From: Effrenium voratum
Taxonomy: Eukaryota; Sar; Dinophyceae; Suessiales; Symbiodiniaceae
Direction of reading: 5' to 3'
Length of the DNA stretch: 64,000 bases
NCBI GenBank assembly: GCA_963377175.1
Contig: CAUJNA010000535.1
Coordinates: forward strand, 1-64,000
Position numbers and translations under genes: made by a program. This document shows, piece after piece, positions 1-10,892 of the stretch. Numbering within the stretch: the stretch's first letter is position 1; the number at the start of each line of letters is the position of its first letter. The notes under the pieces were generated by a model. The model worked only from the letters and a program-made list of their open reading frames with translations, was not told the origin of the DNA and made no database searches.

Positions 1-355
1 ACACACACACACACACGCACACGCACACGCACACGCACACGCACACGCACACGCACACGCACACACACACACACACACACCCACGCGCACGCACCTGCAC
101 ACGCACACGCACACGCGCACGCGCACGCGCACGCGCACTCGCGCTCGCGCGCACGCGCGCACACGCGCGCACGCGCACGCGCACGCACACGCGCACGCAC
201 ACGAACACGCGCACGCGCACGCACACGCGCACGCACACGCGCACGCGCACGCACACGCCCACGCACACGCGCACGCACACACACACACACACACCATACA
301 CTATACACTATACACTATACACTATACACCATACACCATACACTATACACTATGC
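1..355. repeat. CA/CACGCG microsatellite followed by ACTATAC heptamer repeat
   Basis: The first ~295 bases are almost entirely alternating purine/pyrimidine (AC)n and (ACGC)n with few interruptions, followed by about eight copies of the 7-mer ACTATAC with C/T variants up to ~355. Alternating CG/CA tracts of this length can adopt Z-DNA. No coding potential is apparent. Confidence 0.95.
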
Positions 356-1422
356 ACACATACACAGACGCGCGCTCATTGTGGGCTGCGGGGAATTTTG
401 CTCTTCGACCAATGCATGCCATCCAGCCCTTCCAACAGTTCCAGGTCACGTCCAAAAATAACTTTAACTTTCTGTAGGTGACCTGTCTTGGTTTTTAAGT
501 TGCCAGCCCTTTGTCCTGAAACCATGGTTGTTCGAATGTTGAAGACGATTGGACGATTGAAGGGAAGGTTGATGCATCAATGGCCGTTGCAGTGATCAAG
601 TGCACGCACCTATCACCATCGCGTTTCGTCTGCGCAGGGCACCCAAGTAGCTTGATCATGTTGGACAATAATTTGTGCATAGGTGATAGTCAACTAGCCA
701 TTCATAAACCGTTGGCTTGCTTCATTTCAAGGTGATGGCCACACTGTGGGTTGCAAAGCCAAGGATTTATTGAAGCTTCCAGGACATGGTCGACAGACAG
801 ACCCAGGAGCCGAGTGGCCCGAGTGGCCTTGAAGGGATGTCAAAATGTTTCTAGCGACCGAAAACCTCCCGTGGACAAGACCTAACTGGACTCCTCTGGC
901 TGCGGTGCCAAATGTTTCCTGAAACCGAAATCCTCGCACTCAGTAGGGAACCAACAGGGGTTTTGGGAATCAGCCTAGGGACCCCCTTGAAAGAACCAAA
1001 AGATGGTTGATAGGGGTCTGTTCCCTCATCCCCTGCTGAGTTTTTTTTTGCGCAGGATTATGTGGAGTCGCTTTTGGTTGAATTGGGCCGAGCCCTGAGT
1101 CTGTGGGGGCTGCCCCGAGCACTCTCGCGAGGTTCGGACAATTGTTTTGCTGTCTATTGTGGGTGACTCACTGAATTTTAACCACAAAGATGAGGGGTCT
1201 GGCCAAATTTCAATCAGGGGGAATCAGCAAATTTCTTCCACAAGAAGGGGGGGACAGCAGACAGCCCGGAAGGTGGGGTCGTTGGGAATCTGTTCAAGGG
1301 CTGCGGAATCAGTGCGGAAGGTCTGGTTGCGTGAAAGCTACAGGTGCAAGACGAGAATCAGTGACGGTGCCTTTCAGACATTGTGGGAGCAAGATGTTGT
1401 TTTACATTTTAGGGTAGCCTAG
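356..1422. other. unassigned non-coding stretch
   Basis: Mixed-composition DNA with only short open frames, none with a recognisable motif or exon-like codon pattern. I see no gene, RNA or mobile element here. Confidence 0.6.
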
Positions 1423-1577
1423 GAATAAATAGATAAATAAATAAATAAATAAATAAATATATATATATATGCATATATATATATATAGGAAAACATGTAT
1501 ACATATGTGTATATATATATATATATATACATATCGTATATTGTACATATATATATATATATATATATTGTATATAC
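1423..1577. repeat. AAAT and AT microsatellite cluster
   Basis: (AAAT)n from about 1423 to 1458 runs into several (AT)n and (ATGT)n tracts up to ~1577. Open frames rich in Ile and Tyr on both strands are translations of this repeat, not genes. Confidence 0.9.
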
Positions 1578-4500
1578 ATGTACTTTGTGATGTTTTTCCG
1601 TCATTGGGAAGATGTATGAACCATCATCTGCGATTGCAGACCGCCTCAAACTCGATTTGTTGAAGGCTTAGTTCTCCCAAGCGGAGGGTGGATTCGAGCC
1701 CGCTGCTTGCGAGTCAGAGTTTGCGCGTTCGGGCGCAACGCTGCCCGGATCCGGGCCCCCGAGCTCCATGCGCCCTCGGGTTCTTTCACGCGTGGCCTTC
1801 CCGAAGCTTAACGGCGTCGGGCCGCGAAAACTTCGCTTTGGTGGGGGGTTCGCTGCCGTCACCCAAACTGTGGATTGTGATTGGAAGCTTTCTCAGGTGA
1901 GGATGCGACGCTGGAAGACCTAATCAGGAGGCGAGCGAAGTGCATGGTGCGACATTCCGTCAAGCAACGGGCTGTGTGTCTACACTGGGGACTTCTTTTG
2001 ATGGTTTGTGTATGTTGGTCCTTCTCTCCATAATTACCTGTTGGTTTAGACTGGGTCGCTTTTGGTGGGGTGATGTTCACAAGAAAGACATATGGGGCAG
2101 AACCGCTGGACCCCACCCCTCAAAAAAACCGCCTCTCAAAGGTATCTCCGAAATGAGATGCATGACATGCCCAGGATAGGTGACAAGCAGCGCGAAAGGA
2201 TCCTGAAGCCCGGAGCTGAGGCTGTTGGAGGGCATGCTGCCAGACATGGTGGTTGCAGCATTGGTATCATGGCCAAGCAAGGCCACAGAGGCTTCTGTGA
2301 CGAAAAGGTGGTCATTGTCACTTCTTCGCGAAAAGAGTTTGTATATTCGTACATCTTCCTTGGAAACACCACCCCAACACACAGTGGGCCTTCAACCGGG
2401 CAGTGCCCAAACACCACGTATACGTTATATGCCATAGTGGTTTCACGGGGGCGGCGAGGTGCACACCTTAACACAAAAAAAGTCGACAGGTCTTAAAGGA
2501 TTTGGGATCTTCCCAACGTGGGACAGGGGTTCCCGCATTGGAAGTCGAATCCTTCCCGTCGATTCCGAGGGCCGCGCAAGGGGAAGCCCAGCGCTTGCAG
2601 GCGGTGGTGGACACCCGGGTCCAGGAGCGCCTCACTGCAGCGGTATCCAGCTCCAGGGACCAACAAAACAAGAGCTAGCTCAGTGGAAAATACTACGTAC
2701 AAGTCATAGGCACGCAAACGCGACGATTGTCGTGAGTTTTCTGCAGGGCGACCAAAACGAGGCCCAAGATGGGTGCCCTTTTTGGGAGGCACTTTCGGTT
2801 TTCAACATTTTTTGGGTCCATATGCAAATTTTGGGACAATACTCGAAATGAAACCCTGGCGGGTTACTGGAACGCAGACACGGTGCGGAGTTGGCATCCC
2901 TTTTAGACACTTCCAACAGGGTTCCCCATGTTTATCGTTTTGTGTGGTGGCTTTGAGCCACCTTGTGGGCCAATTTAATAGGAGCTTCCTTTGCTCGGGT
3001 TTTGTGATGGTGCAGCAGCCACCTGAGAGGATAGGCTTCGCCCCTAGTTTTCTCACATGAACCTTGGGGCTTCAAGATGAGAGCCAATTGAGGACGCCTT
3101 GGGCAAAACAGAAAAAGCGCCTCGTTTCGGCCTTCTTTTGCTTGATTCTGCCCAGTTCCCTTGGCACGGGTTCGAGACTCGACGCATATGCTGGACTCTC
3201 GCTCCGAACTGACTTGGCGCGGATTTCGTTTCCTTGCCCAGTGAAGGCTAAGAGGCACGGCGCAAGAAAGGTACGGGGTGGAAGGGGAGAGCACGAAACC
3301 TCTCAGGGTCGTACCCGATTCCGGAACACATCAATGTTTGTCCTTGGGTTACTGGGGCTTCACAGGTCTCATGAAAACAGCGATGGACGCAGAGGAGCGC
3401 AGAAGCTCTGACCAGCTGACCGGCTGACCGGCTGACCGGCTGACCGGGTGAGCGGCGAGTGCCCTGGTTGGAGCGGATATGGTTGCAGGAATTGAGTCTA
3501 TGGGTCTGCGTGTTTTTGAGGTTTGAAGGGAAACCAAGTGGGTTACACATCCCGATAAAACTTCTGTGGCCATGGCTGAACCTTTGCCGACTCCTGTTTT
3601 TGCCCTGAATTGTTTGGGACTGGTGCAAGCAACAGCTGATTAAGAGTTCTTGCCCTCGGGAACCAAAAACGGAGGTTGCTTGAACACGGGGTTGAGAAAA
3701 CATTGAAGCAACAGCTTGGCCCGACTCTGGTTTGCGGAGGTCAACAAAAAACGGTTTGGGGTCGGACATCGACTCTTCTTTTCCTTTTGTGAGGTACATG
3801 ACGATCGGGAGGGGCAATGAATTGAATCTTGAACTGGGTAAGGTAAAGAAATTAAAGAAATCATCTGGGCAAACGGATGCCTTTAGGTCTACTTGGGTCA
3901 GACGAGGCTCGACTTGCTTTCATTCCCAAGTTGTCAGCTCAAAGCTGGGTCCAAGGAGCTTGCATAGAAGTTCCACGAGCCAAGCGGCAGTTTTCCGTAG
4001 TTGTGGTTTTCTCTTTCTGCGGTTTCGGGATGGCCGACACATGTTTTGGACTTGCATTACAAGGAAGCCCAAGGAGAGCCTATGTGATAGGGTTGCCCCT
4101 GTTTGAAGACAAGCTCATACAATTCTCAGAGCCAGATTTTCTGACTTCCGGGGCCGGGCACTTATAAGCTTGCGTCGATGGGGAGTCAAAGTCTTGATGC
4201 GAAAACAGACAGAACTAGAGGGCGACCTTGGTTCGCGAATTGTTCAAGTTTTCCCATGAGCGTTTCCGTCTGTCTTTCTCCTTTTTTTTTTTTTGGGGGG
4301 GGGGGGGAGTCGCAAAGCTATCCGGCTTGGATTTGTTTGTTTGGCACAGACATAAACGAACCCCCAGTCGGGACATTTGGGTTTCCCGGGTTCGGAGCCG
4401 GAGCGGTGTTTGTTTCAATTCCATGGAGGAAAGTGGGGCGGCGTGCGGAGCCGAGGTGCCGAGGTTGGATTCCTCTGATTGATCCGAATTCATAATTCGA

Positions 4501-7500
4501 AGTGGGCCTAAGCGAGGCCATGCGCCTCGCTTTGCCCCCAAAGCAGCGAGTCAGATTACGAGCAAAAGGGGTGATGCAATGAGCGTCACGGGATAAGGAC
4601 CAAGCTTTGAGGGGAAGCTTCCAGACGGTTTAGACACTGGCCGCCATTTGGTTCTGTCGTTTGCTCAACTTCCAAAATGGTCCTTATGGTTTCTTTTTGG
4701 GTGATTGAAACATCACACTTTGTTGGCATTCTCAGTTTTCCTTTTGGCGGGTGGATGCTCGAACGGGACATAGAAGGAACCTTGCTTTCACAAGGGTCCT
4801 CACTTTTCCATTGACCGCGTTCCGTTTAGAATCCAAGGGATTTGCTTTGCCGGGAGTTTCCTTGGCAGCTCAAGCGTCCGAATTCGCTGCATGCCCCATG
4901 CCTAGCCCGCCGGGCAGCCCGGTCCAAACCCAATCTTGGATGGTGGGGGGTAGGCCTCTCATGCCGGGAGGGTGTGGAACAGAGCTGGACCCAGTTGCGA
5001 TTTCGTTTTGTGTGTTTTCAACATGCCAGGGGCCTTGATACATTCCCTTCTCTCCCCCCTCCAAGCCACAGGCACTTGTACCAGGCCCATTCTCATATCC
5101 TCCACTTTGACTCGGCCCGAGGCGAGCCTTTCCGGCTGGGAGCTCAGAGCCGACGGAGCAGCCGCTGACGTTGCCTTGCCTGGGTCGGAATCAATGTGAG
5201 CAGCTGGCATTCATGTCAGTTGACGGCTGATTGGGGGGGGGGGGTAGAAAGGGGGCTTGCCCAGCTTTCACATTCTCGCACAAAAGGCGGAGGGTGTACC
5301 GAATTAGGACAATTCATGATTCATTGCATATTCTAGACACCTAGATCTTAGCGACAAGCCAGAGACGATGTTTCGACAAGATTGTGTCAAGTCAGGCAAA
5401 AGAGATTGGGCCTGGCCAACATCACCAGAGCAAAATCGACCTGACTGGGTGTGACCTGAAAGGCTTTCTTGCCTGTTGGCTGTATTGTGTAAAAGCTACT
5501 TTTACAGATTTTACGGTTTCCCAAGAACATCTTGGTCCTGGGAGATGCCTTCACACGATCCCCGAACGCAAGAAACCACTTCGGCCCTCGGCCCTCGAGC
5601 TGAGGTGCCCAGCCGTGAGTCTGCCAAGGCCGGGGTCGAAAACGCTGGGCGTGCTCAATCCGGCGCTGAGTCGCCTGGGAAGCTTTGGTCAGTGGGTAAT
5701 GAACAGGGTTTGTGTTCGCGGTTGCCGCATCTTTCTCTTTTTTTCCCCTTTTTTTTTTAATACACAAATGATCATGATTCTACATGCTTTGAAGCGGCAA
5801 GGAACATTTCGGGCTTGAGGTTTCTGTGATACCTAGGGAATGTGGCGGCATGGAAATCCCATTTCGGCAGCATCAGGGTGATTTTCCACAGCCATGCGAT
5901 AGCATACCCCGCTTTGGGCAAACGCCCCGCTTCGGATTGACGAGTCAAAGGCCTTGGTTCTGCTTCTGGGGCGGGGAATCGTTCGCCGGGTGGTTTACCA
6001 AGAGTCATGGGAGCCCCCGGACGGAGAAAGAGCGAGCGTCAAGTTGATGGAACCTTGGGCGGGATGAGGTGCTTCCCATACGACTAGGCTTAAGGCGGAC
6101 CCCGCCCAGGAGCCCGAGAGGAAACACTTCGCGGCGCCCACGGGGCTGCGACCAGTGCTGGGGCCTTGGATCGAGATGAAATGACAAGCCTCCCATGCAA
6201 GATGGAAGCTGACAGCACCGTGGAAGACCCAGTTCTTCTCACAAGTCACCTTTCCGAAGGTTCCATGTTGGGAGCCAAGCCCAAGCAGAGCAGCAGGTTA
6301 TCTGAGCTCTTCACCATTTTGTTTTTTTTTGTTTGGCGAAGTATCATGTGTGTTGGTTGATGCATTCGGCCATTCAAACAGTGGACGCTCGGAACCATTT
6401 TGGAAAGCGGTTGAGCTACTGTGGTCCTTTTGTTTTACTCATGGCCAGACCATGAGTGGGACTGCCAACACAGTGGCGTTGTAAAGAAAAGGCGCATACC
6501 TTCAGGAAGCCCTTGACAGGCAAATGACACCGGAGTCAGACTCCGATTTTGCAAAAGTATGACATATTCGAAGCTGCCGTCTGCCTTCATGAAACGTCCT
6601 AATCAGGAATGACCATCACAGGCATTGCCCATCCCCACGGGCAGAACTCGTCTGTGCCAGTGAACGATCAGGTAGAAGTGGTCAGGCAAGGCCCAAGGTC
6701 AACGCAAGTTTTTGTTCAAAATTGTGTCTTTTTTGACCCCAGCAATAGAGCGCCGACGAAGCCAACAGTATCTCAAATCTAGATGCCAGTGTGATTGCTA
6801 CCCTGAGCCCTTCATCCGGATCCATGACACGACTTTGGTAAGCGCAGCCAGGACGCCGTCCCCTCGGGCGCTGGAGGAGCGAAAGCTTCCACACAACCGC
6901 CCTCGGACACCCAGGGTGTTGGCAGATATGGATATGTCTTGAGACAGGGGGTTCCCCAAGTTTGCTGGTGGGTTTTTGCCGGTGGGTTTCCTTGTAAGCC
7001 AACCTGAAAAGTGTACCCTCAGCAACAAACCCAACTGCACCAGGCCCACAGTATCGAAGAGGCGCAAGATAGTTCAGTCAAGCTTTAGACCGTACCAAAG
7101 ATTGTCTCACAAGCCCGTGAACCCGTGTGGAAATCCATAGCAATGCGTGATTCTGCTCAACTCAAGCTGGGCTGAGAAAGGTCGCTTACCCCTGCTTCGC
7201 AGAGCTTGAAAGTTTCGCCAGTGGCTATTTCCTCACACAGGTGATTGACATGGGACGTAAAAGAGAAGTTCCATCAGGACAGGGAAGTGCAACAGTCTCT
7301 CTCTCTCTCTCTCTCACTAGCCTATCCAATGGAAGCTCTTTGTTTCGCCAGCATGGAAGATCATGCATCTTTGCTTTCTCGGTGTTTTGTCCCCGACATG
7401 TTCTTTTGCACCATCGCAGTGTTCCAAATTTCGTTTTCCAATGTGCTGAAGCCAAAGAATACACATTGTATCTCTGGGTTTGGGGTTGACCACTTCCGTC

Positions 7501-7710
7501 ACAGCGCGTAGGACAGCTCGGACTGGTCAGCGCACGCGAGAGATGAGCTGTGGGCCCAGACACTTTCTGCCGAGCGAGGGGCAAAGCGAGCTCGGGCGCG
7601 TTGAGGGTTCTGGATCGCCAGGAATCCCTGCATGTACGTGACTTTCAAGGTTCTTTCTTGGAATTGTGGATTTTTTCAACGGACATCTTCGTGCAGCAGT
7701 CACAGGGGTT
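1578..7710. other. long stretch without a supported gene
   Basis: Six kilobases with many short overlapping ORFs on both strands but no domain motif and no clear exon. A GC-rich patch at ~1690-1860 and others near 5570-5690 and 6840-6930 are open in more than one frame and could hold exons, but nothing distinguishes a frame. Homopolymer runs (T/G near 4278-4308, G near 5235) and a CT repeat near 7292-7316 are present. Confidence 0.5.
3409..3450. repeat. 8-bp tandem repeat (GGCTGACC)n
   Basis: About five consecutive copies of GGCTGACC with end variants. It is short and has no evident function. Confidence 0.85.
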
Positions 7711-8535
7711 CTAGCTTGCTTTGGCCATGTGGAATGGTTCAGAGGCGAAAGGGCCAAAACGAGCATGTTTTGAGTGCAAGGTCGGTGGCTCAGGCGTCTC
7801 TAAAAGAGCCTGTCTGATTTTTCCCGTAGGACAAAAAACATGCTGTATACACTGTATGTAAAGCCAGGGTAGAACGGCATCTGCTCCTCCGAACATCTGC
7901 CTCACATTCTGACTGGTTTTGGACATTGGACATTGGACAAAAGAGGCTGGCAGGTTTAACATAGGTTCACGTTGCTCCCTGATCGGTCCTGTCCACTTGG
8001 TCATCGATTGGCATTTCTTCAAGCGCCCAGCGTTTGAACTTTGCGCCTGCATGTTGAATGGGTGCAGTGCAAAGACTGTGGCGCATGTGTTGTCTGATAT
8101 CAACACCATGTTGGGCCATGTTGTTTTGCCCTGGAAGTTGACCAGACTGGACAAGATGTCAACCCAATCGTTCACGTACTTCGAATGAACCCCTCCCCAA
8201 GGTTTCACTTCTTGGGCCACAAAGGGAAGGGGCGTCTGGTTCCACTGCAGGCCTCTCGCTTCAAAGGCCGCCGGGGCTGGTGGACAGCTTGCGGCTTCCC
8301 CCCCCCCCTCCAGCACCAAAAACTGGGGGAGAAGCAAAGTCCCTTTACCACAGAAGATCACAGCCGGACATTTGACACAGGGACAGGCCCGCCGGGTTCC
8401 GGATCTCCCTGTTCCACTCTTTGGTTTGCTGGATCTCCCAGCAGTTATTTGCATGTTTTCTTGGAACTGGAACCTGAAAACCGGCTGGAGAAACTCCTTT
8501 GGGAGTCCTTCTTGGGACAATTTCGCCGCTTCCAT
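7711..8535 (-). CDS. hypothetical ORF, unknown function
   Basis: An ATG-initiated open frame of 274 codons on the minus strand; the same frame is open a further 29 codons upstream without another ATG. A stop-free run of this length is unusual for non-coding DNA of this composition, which is the only support. It shows no recognisable domain, no signal peptide and no long membrane segment; a small cluster reads CPCVKCP. The opposite strand also has ORFs. It could be a chance frame, a decayed gene or a real single-exon gene. Confidence 0.25.
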   Translation of the reverse strand: MEAAKLSQEGLPKEFLQPVFRFQFQENMQITAGRSSKPKSGTGRSGTRRACPCVKCPAVIFCGKGTLLLPQFLVLEGGGEAASCPPAPAAFEARGLQWNQTPLPFVAQEVKPWGGVHSKYVNDWVDILSSLVNFQGKTTWPNMVLISDNTCATVFALHPFNMQAQSSNAGRLKKCQSMTKWTGPIREQREPMLNLPASFVQCPMSKTSQNVRQMFGGADAVLPWLYIQCIQHVFCPTGKIRQALLETPEPPTLHSKHARFGPFASEPFHMAKAS

Positions 8536-9147
8536 GATGAGAAGGTCACCTTGACAGAGTATTGACCGGGCTTCATTGTGGTAGTTCCGATCCAAGGGCT
8601 CAACCCAACAAATAGACTCCAAGCCGCTTGGAGTCAGCTGGACTATGCCAAGCCAGTATGGGCGATTTCACTCCACGTCATTTCGTGGGGGTCAAATCCA
8701 TGCGAAGGCCCAAAGGCCAGCTGCACCTAGCTCTTAACTCTCGAGTTTCGATGTTTCGGGCAAGCCCAGGTCCGATTCCAACTTTAGGAAGCCAAATGAG
8801 CCGTCCAAGGTTTTGACAACGGTTTGGACGGAAGCGCTCTGCTCGTGGTTTCCTCCAGAAGTCCCGCCGTCTCCTTTTTTTGAAGCTTTTTCTGCCCCAA
8901 AGGGGATTTGTTTGGTTGATTTTGGGTGATACATGGAGGGGGAACCGTTTGAGTCAGAATGTTCCCCCGAAATGGAGCCATCCTACCGGGGAGCCAGCGA
9001 AACCTTAGAAGGTTGGTTGATTCCATTCTAATTGCGACCAATCCCAAATCGATCGCTCTGGACCTATGGAGGACGGTTTTCTGTAAACACCACACCGGGT
9101 CCCACGCGCCCCATGTGTCCATGCGCCCCATGCGCATGGGCCCCCAG

Positions 9148-9255
9148 CGTGAGGAGGGCGTGACCGAACTGGCGGAGACCTTGCTGCAGGCGCTGGTGCC
9201 GGCGCTCAAAGAGGCGCTGGGCCAGTCCTTGGAGGTCCGCCTGGCGCGCCTAGAG
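9148..9255 (+). CDS. candidate exon, amphipathic/coiled-coil helix
   Basis: Frame reads ...EEGVTELAETLLQALVP... and continues ALKEALGQSLEVRLARLE: a leucine-heptad helix with strong GC3 bias, unlike the flanking DNA. It is preceded by CCCCCAG and ends CTAGAG before GCGGGG, so it fits an AG...GC-bounded exon of exactly 36 codons, phase 0 at both ends. An in-frame ATG at 9121 just upstream means this could instead be a first coding exon. It may belong with the coiled-coil exon series further downstream, or to a separate small gene. Confidence 0.5.
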
Positions 9256-9302
9256 GCGGGGGAGGGGGGGTGGGTGCGGTTCTGGGGCGGTTTGCGGGCT
9301 TG

Positions 9303-9363
9303 GTCGTGTGTGTGTGTGTGTGTGTGTGTTGTGTGTGTGTGTGTGTGTGTTGTGTGTGTGTTT
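9303..9363. repeat. GT microsatellite
   Basis: (GT)n with two TTG interruptions, directly after the exon ending at 9255, i.e. in a putative intron. Confidence 0.95.
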
Positions 9364-9794
9364 TGTATGTTTTCTTTTTGGCAGGGGTGGATGGGTTGGT
9401 TGGTTGTTGTAGCCGGGTTTGGTTGTTTGTTTGCTCCCAAGCTTGTTTGCCTCAGAGGCTTGGTTTTTGTTTGGTTTCGCCTGGGTCTTGATTCGACCGG
9501 CAAGCTCCGCAGTAAAATGCACCAAAGGCCTGGCGCGGAGTTGGGGCTCCGGTTCATGGCTTTTGGCTTCGTTCTCCAACTCATTTCCGTGTCTAGGGCA
9601 AGGAGTGCCATATTGGGGAAGGAGTCTGCTATAGAGAGGGTGTGCGCCACCTGCAAGGGGCTTCAAGAACCCCTTCCTTGGTCCTCCTCCTCCTCCTCCT
9701 CCTCCTCTTTCGCCCTCTCCTCCTCTCCTGCAGCCCGTTCTCTCCCCGCGCTTTCGCCTCTTCGTCTCCCGAGCTTTCGCCTCGCCTCCCGAAG

Positions 9795-9881
9795 GCGCTG
9801 CTGGCGAAGCCCAGGGAGCCAGCCGAGCGTGCGGAGCGCCCCGAGCGCGAGCGCCCCGAGCGCACCGTGCTGCCCATCGAG
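9795..9881 (+). CDS. candidate exon, charged Pro/Glu/Arg repeat segment
   Basis: A GC-rich island after a long pyrimidine tract (TCC repeats, CTTTCGCCTC) and CCCGAAG. The frame gives ALLAKPREPAERAERPE followed by RERPERTVLPIE, a hydrophilic repeat-like segment. It ends ATCGAG before GCGCG, a GC-type donor, giving 29 codons, phase 0/0. An alternative GT donor follows GCGAAG at 9898. An inverted-repeat element begins 30 bases later. Confidence 0.4.
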
Positions 9882-9910
9882 GCGCGAGACTGGCGAAGGT
9901 CTCAAATGCC

Positions 9911-10044
9911 TGTGGTGCTCAAATCCGTTTTGGGATCCCATTTTGGTGGGTAGGTGAATTCACCACCCATTTTAGAACCTATTTTAGTGGTTGGATTGAA
10001 TCGGATGTTCACTGGGGGTACGATTTGGATTTTGACCCATGGCC
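9911..10044 (+). mobile_element. MITE/introner-like element, family 1 (copy A)
   Basis: Right end reads TTTTGACCCATGGCCA; the left end TGTGGTGCTCAAATCC is a decayed form of its inverted partner. The interior matches the other family-1 copies: GGTAGGTGAATTCACCACCC, then TTTTAGAACCTATTTTAGTG, then CTGGGGGTACGATTTGG. The element lies just 3' of a candidate exon. Confidence 0.7.
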
Positions 10045-10775
10045 AAATCAGCTCGCTGCCCTTTCAGCTCGGGTTGTCTACATAGCGGTAGCGGTTTGGA
10101 GGCGGACTGAACCGAAGGGATATGATGGTTTAGGGTAGACCAGTTCCCATGCTGGTGGGCCACTGCTGGGGGGTTGGAGTGGCAAGCTTACTCATGGAAG
10201 CCAGAAAGGCAAATTATGATCCGTTCAGAAAGGAGTGCTACTTGTTTGTTTATTCTCTTTATTCTTTTAGATTTCCCGACGCAGAAGTGAAGCTTGATGG
10301 GCTTGAACGTTGCGCACAAGGGAATGGCTAAAGGGAAGTGAAAGTCGGTTCGCTCAGGGTCAGCTTTTCAACCCTTTGCATGTACTGCAAATACTGCACC
10401 TGTCTTCTTGCAAGCAAAATGTGATTTCCTTGAATTCCATGGGCACTGGTTGTCTTTGTACACCCTTGGCACGACGTTAACGACCAAAGAACCGCAATCG
10501 GTCGGTCAAGCAAGCTGAAACTAGAAAAGACACCGATTTGCATGCATTGCAAGGACGTCATGCGAGTTTACCCATGATGAAGGTCCGAGCATTCCATATT
10601 GTCGTTCTGTGAATCATGGCAGTTTCTCCTAACTCAATGACGCTCAAAGGGGATGGGCAGAGTTACCCAATTTTTCCAGAACCCCTGTACCACATTTTAT
10701 GCCCAGTTTCCAAATTCTCCCCAGATTTTAGGTCTACCCCCAACATTTTCCCAGCTTTTACCCATCGCCACGCAG

Positions 10776-10892
10776 CAAAAACGCCAGTGGACCCCGCCCA
10801 ACGAGCCCGGCCCCCGTATGCGCGTCGGCCTTCGCCGGCCTTGAGGCCGCCAGCGCGGTGGCGGAGGCAGTGATCAGCTCCCTGGACCCCAG
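10776..10892 (+). CDS. candidate exon, frame uncertain
   Basis: A GC-rich island after CGCCACGCAG. The most protein-like frame gives FAGLEAASAVAEAVISSLDP and ends at CCCCAG before GCAGGG, but its start is not phase 0 and two other frames are open for 25-30 codons. Treat as a weak exon candidate. Confidence 0.25.

Noticed and set aside
1680..1720. tRNA-like T-arm (GGATTCGAGCCC)
   Set aside because: The flanking bases do not form the five-pair T stem or an acceptor stem in either orientation.
3248..3817. 189-codon minus-strand frame
   Set aside because: Runs through the GGCTGACC tandem repeat and lacks any motif or codon bias; likely chance.
8784..9656. 290-codon minus-strand frame and overlapping 332-codon plus-strand frame (8959-9957)
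   Set aside because: Both run through the GT microsatellite and T-rich intron-like DNA; only the short GC-rich islands within look coding.
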